Shown one piece after another: positions 11,258 to 23,200 of a stretch of DNA of 64,000 nt. Position 1 is the first letter of the stretch. Each line of letters opens with the position of its first letter. The notes below the pieces were generated by a model, which was not told the DNA's origin, did not search any database, and saw only the letters and a program-made list of their open reading frames with translations. Position numbers and translations under genes: made by a program. The DNA lies in contig JAUJYZ010000074.1 in the NCBI GenBank assembly GCA_033675265.1, forward strand, positions 372,001-436,000. The letters run 5' to 3'. The stretch is from Actinostola sp. cb2023. Its lineage: Eukaryota; Cnidaria; Anthozoa; Actiniaria; Actinostolidae.

Positions 11258-14200
11258 TTAATTCTTGAAAAAGCGCATTACATATAAATCTCAATGCTCT
11301 TTACAAGTGAGTAAGAAAATATAGAAAATAAAAATAAAAATATATTATCTAATCTAATTAATCACACACAACATAGAATGAATGTGGCAGGGAAAGGAAA
11401 CAGAACTTTCGTTCTCATTAATATCCTCCCCTTGTATAGTAGGCCAGACCACACACACCGGGATCTTCGTGCCCTACTCTTAGTCGAACAGTGGTGTGGG
11501 TTCTTTTACATCCCTGCGGTGCAATGTAATGGAGTGTGGAGAGACGGGACCACCATTTTACGTGGTCATCCGAGCCACGCAAAAATCTAACCATTTGTAG
11601 ATGTAACTACAAAAGCAGCATGATCAATGATCACGTTCAACGATTCACTACGACATTGGTATACGCATTGTGCAACAACTACATGCTGTACACTGATGCC
11701 TACGTATACACAGTGCCATCAGAACATCATAATTCACTCACAACTGACAGCAAACATTCACCCCAAACAACACTTCTTTTTCTAACCTTCAACTGACCAG
11801 TGACATCAAACTACAGGAGTTACGCTAAAACCATCATCTGACGAGCTCATTGTGCATGACTCTAAAGATGAGTACTGCTGAGGTAGACATCGTCACCACT
11901 GACCACCCAACGCAAGTCTCACACAGAGGATATTAAACACACACAACAGCAAACATACCCTTGTTGTTAATTTTCGTAGATGGTTTTCCATGACTTGTTG
12001 TTTTTGGCCATGCGAGTTGATCATTATTGACTCAGTTAACTTCTGTGACAACAGTATTGCCTTCTTCTTGGTCTCAATTGCTTTTTGTCCTGTTATAAAG
12101 TAGGATACAGTGATATAGTATTATTAATGGAGCTGGTATAATGGATAGTTGCCCTTTTATAAAGTAGGATACAGTATGTGATATAGTATTATATGGAGCT
12201 GTATAATGGATAGCTGCCCTTTTATAAAGTAGGATACAGTATGTGATATAGTATAATGGAGCTGTATAATGGATAGCTGCCCTATTTATTATAGTAAGAT
12301 ACAGTGAAATAGTATGGAGCTGGTATAATGGATAGTTGTTCTACCCATCATCATCATCTACCACATACATGTACCCTTGCGAGCAGAGGTCATTTCCATA
12401 TCATCTTTTCTTCTGAAAAGCACCTCAGCTCACAAGATACCCATCACCATAATGTGACATGCCTTGAATGAATGAACGAATGGATGAATGAACGAATGGA
12501 TGAACGAATGAATGAATGAATGTAGGATTGAGCAAATGAATGAACGAATGAATGAATGAATGTAGGTTTGAGCAAATGAATGAATGGATGGATAATAAAA
12601 TAAATTATGCATGAATAAATGCATGAATGAATAATGCTGGCCACCATTTCACTTAATCACCTTTCATCTTTTGTCCCATGTCCAATATCCCACATGCAAG
12701 TTTATACAGGATTTCAAAATGAGTCATTGGATTGATTCTGTTGTACCACCTAGACATATACACCAAACATGTGTAACATGGCATTAGAAATCCCCATATT
12801 AACTTGAAGTGACTTCCATTACATGTCAGATATTGTGTGACGCTTAGCAGCATAGCAATTTGGAATCCACAATGGGGAGTTTGCAGGTCTTGTGTGACAT
12901 TTTAAATTTTAATCCAACAAAAATAAAATATTTGAAAAGAGCACACCAAAGTTAGCAAAAATTGAAATTTTGAAGTAATTTCGTTGAATAGAGTGAAAGT
13001 TATGGGTGACCGAAGTTGGCTTTTTTCTTGAGAAAAGTATGGTGGTGGGCAAGTTTTTGTTGGATTAAAATCTAAAATGTCATGCAAGACCTGCAAACTC
13101 CCCATTATGGTACACTTATGCATCAGTCCCAGCCTGATTTTTCTTTTTTTGTATTATATCTTTTTGCTTTTATTATTTATTGTTATTGATTAATAATTCT
13201 ATGTTATGACGAATCTTGCAAAATATAAAAGACTAAAGTATCAAAGAATAAAATGACTACATACTTATACATGACTGCCAAGGGGATGGTACAACAGCCA
13301 GTATGGGGTAGAATAACATCAACAAACAACTGTAGTTCGGGAGCTAATATCTTGTCTTGTAGGTCAGGAGATACCAATAGAGAGATACAGGCCCAGTAGA
13401 GCTCCTAACGAATATAAAACAATCATTTACTGAAGAACATGTAAGAAACATACAAAACTTGGAGACAATGGATTTACCCACAGCCCAACTTTCTTGAGAA
13501 TTTTCAAAAATAAAAAATAAATTTAAATGTATTAAAGAGTAAATGGGCTTCCTGCGCTAAAATTGGGCTTCCTGTGCATGTGGTAGAATATTTGTGCTAA
13601 TATTGGGTTCCCTGTGGTAGAATGTTTGTGCTAATATTGGGTTCCCTGTGGTAGCGGTGCTTGCACTAGCATTGGGTTCCCTGTGGTACAATGTTTGTGC
13701 TAATATTGGGTTCCCTGTGGTAGAATGTTTGTGCTAATATTGGGTTCCCTGTGGTAGAATGTTTGTGCTAATATTGGTTTCCCTGTGGTAGTGTGCTTGC
13801 ACTAACATTTGGTTCCCTGTGGTAGAGTGCTTGCACTAGCATTGGGCTCCCTGTGGTAGAGTACTAATATTGGGTTCCCTGTGGTAGTGCTTGCGCTAAC
13901 ATTGGGTTCCCTGTGGTAGAGTGCTTGTGCTAATATTGGGTTCCCTGTGGTGGAGTACTTGCACTAATATTGGGTTCCCTGTGGTAAAGTGATTGCACTA
14001 GCATTGGGTTCCCTGTGGTAGAGTGCTAATATTGGGTTCCCTGTGGTAGAGTGCTTGTGCTAATATTGGGTTCCCTGTGGTAGAGTGCTTGTGCTAATAT
14101 TGGGTTCCCTGTGGTAGAGTGCTTGCACTAATATTGGGTTCCCTGTGGTAGAGTGCTTGCACTAATATTGGGTTCCCTGTGGTAGAGTGCTTGCACTAAT

Positions 14201-17200
14201 ATTGGGTTCCCTGTGGTAGTGCTTGCGCTAACATTGGGTTCCCTGTGGTAGAGTGCTTGTGCTAATATTGGGTTCCCTGTGGTGGAGTACTTGCACTAAT
14301 ATTGGGTTCCCTGTGGTAAGGTGATTGCACTAGCATTGGGTTCCCTGTGGTAGAGTGCTAATATTGGGTTCCCTGTGGTAGAGTGCTTGTGCTAATATTG
14401 GGTTCCCTGTGGTAGAGTGCTTGTGCTAATATTGGGTTCCCTGTGGTAGAGTGCTTGCACTAATATTGGGTTCCCTGTGGTAGAGTGCTTGCACTAATAT
14501 TGGGTTCCCTGTGGTAGAGTGCTTGCACTAATATTGGGTTCCCTGTGGTAGAGTGCTTGCACTAATATTGGGTTCCCTGTGGTAGAGTGCTTGCACTAGC
14601 ATTGGGTTCCCTGTGGTAGAGTGCTAATATTGGGTTCCCTGTGGATCATGTCCTCTGTACACTATTGTGTTGGAATACCATGGCATTACCTTTCTAGCCA
14701 GGCAACTCATGGCTACTTTTAAAGATGTTCTCATGGCGGCAAGAATTGACAGAATTTCTATGACATAAATCTGCAATACAATAAACAACAATGTAATTAG
14801 TAACGTAGTTCGTAAGGTTTCATCAAGCGTAAAAAGACTCCTGGATACTAATCAGGCGCTCTAACCACTGAGCTGTTACACTGAACTATTACAACATGAC
14901 ATACATGTACCTCTGTGGTGATCTGGCAATCTTCAGGAGGTTTGAGGTCCTTTGTGTCCAATGGCTTCCCATGCATGAGTTTGGTTGAGATCAGAGTAGA
15001 AATATTCTTGTGAACCATCTTACAAAGTCATGACAAAAGCACTGTTAATTAGAGCTGATATATCCATATTATTATAATCATTCCAATCATTGTAATCATA
15101 GCATATAGATAGACAATCATATGGAATCATTGTGGAGTGATTACAAAGAATCTGGACAATCAGGACGATTATATGGAACTCAGCCTGTAATGACATAATG
15201 GTCAGGTCTTTGTGTAGCTGCACAAAAGTCCTGGCTATTGTTCTATTGTTGTTCTAATGTATTGTTTATACATAAAAACAATAGCCAGGACAATTTGTGC
15301 AGCTACACGAAGACCTTGCCGACATAATGGACTTGAACTGCCCTATATCACAAGTTTTTCCAAAGTAAATACCAGTTACTTTATTTACATAGCATAAGAC
15401 ATTACATGTATGTACTTGTATATTACATTTACCTACCTGAGATACATGTAGATAAGGATATACAAAGTTTTTGTATGGTCCGCTACAACACTTATCAAAA
15501 TAGAACTCAAAAGCTTCCTTAAACAAACAAACAAAATAATAAAATAAATAAAAATAAAATAAAATTGTTGTTTAACATGTCAGTGTTTATAGCAGTACTG
15601 CTAGTGGGAACACGACTCTCACACTCACTTCTTACTACATTCTATATGTGCCCAACACTCATCTCACTAGTTCGATTTTTATGGAGGGAGGAAAACCGGA
15701 GTGCCCAGAGAAAACCCTCAAAGCAAGGGAGAGAACTAACTCACAAACTCAACTCACATGAAGCGCCCGGTCCGTGAATTGAACCAGGCACCGCAGCGGT
15801 GAGAGGCGAGTGCTCTCACCACTCAACCACCCTTGCTCCCAAAATAATCGGACTACCAAAGGCAGTCACCTTACGGAGTTTAAGGTTTATATCAGTCACT
15901 GACATGCAGTTCTACCAATGCCACCACTGATTTACCGTCCTTGACAAAGAAACACGTGTTCTACACTGTATGTAAAGCGTATATTATTAAACACTTAATG
16001 ACCGGTCCCGAGGGAAACAATTAATTTTGTTTCCCGAGAATCTCAACGGAAACAAAATTAACTGGTTTCCCTAGGAAACTGTCAATTAAGTGTTTTGTTA
16101 AAATATTTTTTGTTGTTGACAAAGGCGCCACAAGTATTTTCCATGGACTTTGACATGATCATGTGCACTTTGATCACAAGAATTTAACACCCGCGTGGGA
16201 GTTATATAGTTTAAGAAGATTTTATTTTTTTCATTATTATTTTTATTCTGTAAAGCGCATTAGATCATATTTACATGTAATTTTTGCGCTATATAAGTAT
16301 TAAATTATTATTATTATTATTAAGATTTGACGCCGCCATGTGACATGCTCTCGACCAATGAGAAAACGAGTTTGACTGAGGGGATATAACAAATAGGTAA
16401 ATTTAGCAGGTGCATGTAAACAGGCACCACCAGATGAAGAGTGCATTGATGGCAGTACCTTTGTTGATAGTGCACTGTTTACATACAATGCAGGAAGAGT
16501 TATGCCAATAGCTTTTAACATCCTCTCCTCAGCATTCAAAGTTGATGTCTTTGCAGAGGAGTTTGTAACTTGAGATGGTTTTTCATCCATTAGACCATTT
16601 ATCAACTTTTTGAATGTTGAAAGATTCAAGGATGAAATTGTACAGCCAAAGTAGGCATTTCCATGGCTCTTTTTACCTAGAATTAATGTACACTCGTGTT
16701 AGAACTATGGGTACTACATGTACAAATGTAGCTTGTATGTTAAAGTGTATATATATATTTTATTTTTTTTGAAAATCGATTACATATGAAGTGAATAGTG
16801 GGATGTTTCAGTATTATGTGATTTGAGCTTTGCATTTTCGAGTTATAAAGGTTTGACCAATATCTACCTTGACTTCATCTTGGTAAATATTCACTGATAA
16901 TCTGACACTTCACCTTTGGCGATTAGAGAGCTTAAGCAGCAGACGTTTTTGTCAACACAAACGACGCGCACACTGACGAATGCTGTTCAAAATGACTGTT
17001 AACATCCGTGATGGCAATCTATGACGTGAAAACAGGTGATGTGCCTTCATAGATTGCCGCCACGAACGTCAACGGTTGTTTCGAACATCATTCGTCAGTG
17101 CGCGCACCATCCATATTGACAAAAACATCTGCTGCTTAAGCTCCCTATTTATTGTTACATAGCTTACCAGTTATAGGTGGCTTGTCCATTAAATATTTGG

Positions 17201-20200
17201 GAAGTGGTGTAAAGAATTGATAAAGACTGACATTGGCAGCTTCATTGAACCTTCCAACTTGAACCAGAAGTTCAATCAGTTCTTTTCTCATCGGTACAGT
17301 TTGGTCACATAGTCGAGTTTTCTTTGTAAAAGGAAGTACACGTGTGGAACCAGTAGATGGAACACAAGTACTTCCAACTCCAAGGCAGTAGTTGATGGCC
17401 TCAGTGAATCTATGAAACATATTATAACAATATTGTGTAAAAAGCATAGAGATATTAGTTATATGCTTTCTTAAAGAATTTATGATGATGATGATGATGA
17501 TTATTGGAGAATATAGCTGATTTTCAGTCAAACCACTCAAGCCTAATGGACACTAAGGGACAAGACGAAAAGGTGGCAAGTTTGAATGTTTTCTACATAC
17601 ATAAAATTGTTGTTTAACATGTCATGTGTTACAGCAGTACTGCTAGTGGGGAGACTACTCACATTCACTTCTTACTACATTCTATATTCTGCACACGATG
17701 TCAACACTCATCTCACTAGTGAACTCTCACACTTAGCAACTATATAGTGGTGCAGCAGTGTTAAAAAAAAAATTGTATTGTACAAAATGAGATGTATCAG
17801 TTCGTGTTATATATGCTTAGTAAATAGACTTGTAATGAAAACAACAACAACAACAACAACAACAAAAAAACTATATAGTGGAACCCGGTTAATGCGGACA
17901 CCATCGGGACGAGACGCAGTGTCCGTATGAACTGGGTGTCTGTATCAACCGGGTGTCCGTATTAACCGGGTGTCTGTAAGGCCGGGTTCCACTGTAGTGT
18001 CCCCAATTAGTTTAGTTCAGCTAAAGAATGTTATTTATTATTATTATTATTATTATTAACACCCTGACACGTAAATAAAGTTTGAGGGAGGAAAATCCAA
18101 GTCCCGGACAAAAACCCTCCAAGCAAGAGTCAGACATTGATATCCTTCTGACAAGATGGTAGTCTTCCACCCAACATATAACAGATGTAATAAGACAGAT
18201 GGCCGATGGCTACTCACCTCTTGGATTTCTTCAGAATTTCTAGCCTGACTTTGGCAATTTCTAACTGTTCAAACAGTTCACAATTGCTGTTTTGTCCTTT
18301 TAAGCATTTGATTACCAAAGGGTCACCAAAGGACTTAAGATCTTTAAGTAATCTAATGTAAAATACAGTTTAAATAAACAATATCAAAAACTCAGTTTAC
18401 AATTCCAGTCATTTAAACTTCAAGTTTTGAAAAAGTTCTACAAATTCTTCCAATCTGTGTACACGTACAGTGTAGCTACATTGTACATGTAGTAAGTGAC
18501 TGGTACATTGTACCATGGAACTCAACACTAACCTGTTTAACGACTTTGCTTGATATTGAAATAGTTTACAGCCATGTTCAGATGCTTTGTGAATACGCTC
18601 TATAGCTTTGGCAAGGAGACTTTTATCCACTTTAGCATGCATGGCGGCTTCAATCCAGCAAGGAACAATACTACAAAAAACAGATCCAAAGTCAGAATTT
18701 TCTGACCACAAAGTATTCCACATGTAACTTACAGTGGCCATCCTCAGGAGAGGATACATACATGTACCTCTTATTAGATGTTTTCTCGGGTATTACGGGC
18801 TGATATTTTACAAGTTGCAAATGTATTTTTACGAGTCCGCAGGGCGAGGAAAAATGTGAGCAACAAGTAAAATGTTAGCCCGTAATACCCGAGAAAACAT
18901 CTAATAAGGGATTTATTATATAACTGTGACGTAATTTTATCAGGATATTGTTTTTTGATTTTTTTTTGAGTTGTGAACTGGGCATTACGGATTTCTACAT
19001 GGCATTAATGCCTCATACCTGTATCGGCCATCAAAAATGACCAAATTTGGTAAAATTACGTCAGTAAGTATATAATATTGCATGTATGTGAAAGAATATT
19101 TATACAGATATTGGATATATATTTAAGCTGCTGATCAACAATCCTCAGTTAGTGAGGATTTCTGGACTGTAACAGGAAAATAAAACAATAAATAAACACT
19201 TACATGTCAAATGCTTTACCAGCGGTAGAGCTTCTACACAACTGACTAGAACTATAATGGAAACAATAGCATATGTAAACAATACTAAACTACTACTACT
19301 AATAATAATAATAAACTCATGTCTCAATGCGTTTTACAAAATACAATGTAACATAAAATAATAATGTGAAAACTAAACTTGTAGTTGTGCTGATGGTGGT
19401 AATGATGACATTACAGTTGAAGCTCATGGACACCTCCTGTAAGTGAGTATCTCCAGTAAGCAAACCAAAAGTCTGAACGTTCCTTTCTCACAAGGGGACA
19501 CCCCTCACAAGGGACACCTCCCATAAGTGGACACCTCTCATAAAAAAGACACCCCCATAAGAAAACACCCGGCCCATAAGAAGACACCCCCCATAAGAAG
19601 ACACCCCCCACAAGTGGATACCTACCACAAGTGGACACCTCCCATAGTAAGACACCTCCTATAAGAAGACACCCTCCACAAGTGGATACCTCCCAAAAGT
19701 GGACACCTCCCATAAGCAGACACCTGTAAGAAGACACCTCCCACAAGTGGACATCTCCCATAAGTGGACACCTCCCACAAGTGGACACCTTCCATAAGTG
19801 GACACCTCCCATAAGTAGACACCTCCCATAAGTAGACACCTCCCACAAGTGGACATCTCCCACAAGTGGACATCTCCCATAAGTGGACATCTCCCATAAG
19901 TGGACATCTCCCATAAGTGGACACTTCTTATGCGGACATCTCCCATAAGCAGACACAGGTCTCCCATACATGTAGTAGACACCCCCCACAAGTGGACACC
20001 TCCCATAATTGTGGACATTTCCCATAAGTGGACACCTCCCACAAGTGGGCATCTCCCACAAGTGGACACCTCCCATAGGAAGACACCTCCCACAAGTGGA
20101 CACCTCCCATACAATGTAAGTGGACACCTCCCACATGTGGACATCTCCCATAAGTGGACATCTCCCACAAGTTAACACCTCCCATAAGAAGACACCCCCC

Positions 20201-23200
20201 ATAAGTGGGCACCCCCATAAGAAGACATCCCCCACAAGTGGACACCTCCCACAAGTGGACATCTCCCACAAGTGGACATCTCCCATAAGTGGACACCTCC
20301 CACAAGTGGACATCTCCCATAAGTGGGCAGCTCCCACAAGCAGACACCTCCCACAAGCAGACACCTCCTAAAAACAGACACCTAAGCTTGGTCCCAAGGG
20401 TGTCGGCTTACTGGAGGTTCTACTGCGTTAGGTTCATTACAGTACATACTCTGGAATGTCCATGCCAAACATGGCTGTACTGATTGTATCCAGCACAACA
20501 ATGGCTGCAGAAGGTTTATTTCCTGTCAGGTACGTCATGGCCATATTTAATGCCTTCGTACTCAAGTCTCTGATTTGCTGCTCACATCTAGAAATGAACC
20601 AAATATTATACATGTTAAACCTATCACCAATAGATGGGCTTGGGTGCTGATATGTGAGGGTCTCTGCTCTAGTATAAACTTAGAGGTACAATACATGTAG
20701 AAATGAACCAAATATTATACATGTTAAACCTATCACCAATAGATGGGCTTGGGTGCCGATATGTGAGGGTCTCTGCTTTAGTATAAACTTAGAGGTACAA
20801 TACATGTAGAAATGAACCAAATATTATACATGTTAAACCTATCACCAATAGATGGGCTTGGGTGCCGATATGGGAGGGTCTCTGCTCTAGTATAAACTTA
20901 GAGGTACAATACATGTAGAAATGAACCAAATATTATACATGTTAAACCTATCACCAATAGATGAGCTTGGGTGCTGATATGTGAGGGTCTCTGCTTTAGT
21001 ATAAACTCAGAGGTACAATACATGTAGAAATGAACCAAATATTATACATGTTAAACCTATCACCAATAGATGGGTTTGGGTGCCGATATGTGAGGGTCTC
21101 TGCTTTAGTATAAACTCAGAGGTACAATACATGTAGAAATGAACCAAATATTATACATGTTAAACCTATCACCAATAGATGGGCTTGGGTGCCGATATGT
21201 GAGGGTCTCTGCTCTAGTATACAATACAATACAAAAAACTCAGAGGTACATGTAGCAATAGCAACCCTGTCACCATCCATAACCACAGGCATGTTTATAT
21301 ATTGTAAGTAGCACTTGCACATGTATATATAGCCTGAGAAAACAGCTGCCTCTCATCCCTTCTTCGGTTCCTCAAGGAACGCAATGAGAAGCGGCTGTAT
21401 TCTCAGGTGAGTACATGTACACATATACCATAAATATACCATAATATACCATAATAAACATCTGTACGTGAATCACAATTCAGAAAATAAAAATGTTGGG
21501 GTATTCTAATAAGTATAATATAGGTCATACATTGTACATGTACTAGTTCTGGTTTTGGGTGCAATTTGAACAAGTGTTAGCAATTTCCCTGAAAAAAAAG
21601 TTTGAATTTGAGCTTTTTGAAAAATAATCCCAAAAATACATGAGAAAAACATAATAATATCATGAAAAACATAATATCATGGATAATTATTGTCCATGAA
21701 TCTAATCAATATAGTCAAAAAGTTACTGAACAATGTAACAACAAGCTCAACTAACCTCTGTCCATTGGTGTAATTGTCTGTTGTATGGATCCAGTAACAA
21801 AGACGACAGCGAATACCAGAAAAGGCTGTCACCTGGACATCATAATGACAAGGACAGATGCAAGAACAATCAGAACCATGCAATGAATCTGATAGTTCTA
21901 GTATGGATAGATGGAAGAACAGTGCTGATGCAGCTATGTACAGTATAACAAAAGAAAATATTAACGAAAATATTAATGAAATTCATACTTATTTTAAAAA
22001 TTACGAAAGTAATTGCTAAATCCGAAAGTAACGACCTCTCTACTTTCGGAACTTTATGGTAAATCATTACAGAACTATTGTAAATTAGCACATTCACGTT
22101 TAAAAGAGACTCATGCTCAATAAGTCGGTTCTTACAAATGTATATAATAAGTCAGTTCTTATATAGCGCATTTCAGTCACAATCTGTGATAACGTGGTTA
22201 AATAAACTACCTACCTACAGATTAATGTACATTATTTGATTGTATCTATTATATACATTACCTGCCAATGTCAAATCTTTATCTACTGTAGGTGGTGATA
22301 AACATGATAAAATTGGTTCATGAGACATTTCCTAAAACAAAATATATCAACATCACATTTCATTAAAGACCCAAGGAACACTGATTAAACAACAACTTGT
22401 TGTAGGCCTGCCTCCAATGCCTTGCAATGGCTTGATATTGACATATTGTTTTGTAATACACTGTCACTCAGACACAATTTTATACAGGGCGAGCAAGCTG
22501 TAATATTCAAGCTTTATTGAAATACATGTGATGAATCTATAGACATACATGTACATACAGTACCTTCATATTGGAAAGTCTCTTGTGAAGCCTCCTTTCT
22601 TTCTCCCAATGTGAATTCTTTCCATAAGCATTACAGTGAGGTTTTGTACCAGTCTTCCACAGTTCACACTTTTAAAATTACATAAAAATATTGAGCAATG
22701 CATTTAGCTTAACATGCAATAGCTCTTTTCTCACATACATGTACATAAAATTATTGAGTAATGCAATATTTATAACTACATACAATAACGGTGTTCACTG
22801 TGACGTACATGTAAGCCATTGTTAATTTGTTTGCCAACCATGCAGAGATCAATTGAAGAGGTCCCTGCAAGAATGGAGTAAGCGACTTGTGATCAAAACC
22901 CAAATTCTCCTTTGAAATTCAAAGAATCTTGAGGAGAGTTTAGATTTTGATCAGAGATCACTTAAGAGTTGTTCTTGCAGGGAGCCCTTCAATTGGCTGA
23001 TGAAATAAAGCAACTTGTGAAGAGCTATTGTAATCATGGTTGGTAAATTAACATTACAAAGGAACTGTGACGTCAATGTTCATAAACAGTGAACATCACT
23101 ATAGCTCTTTCCTCACATTCATGTACATGTACATAATGTACGTTTCAAAATTACATTGTATATAATGTACATCACCAATGAATACCCCTTGAAAAATCTT

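Noticed and set aside
15765..15840. Possible tRNA gene on the minus strand
   Set aside because: It has box A- and box B-like motifs, but the flanks match dispersed repeat pieces seen elsewhere and no full cloverleaf is evident. SINE head preferred.
19411..20364. 317-codon minus frame rich in Cys, Gly and Trp
   Set aside because: Product of the 17-bp minisatellite. Similar frames are open in all phases on both strands.
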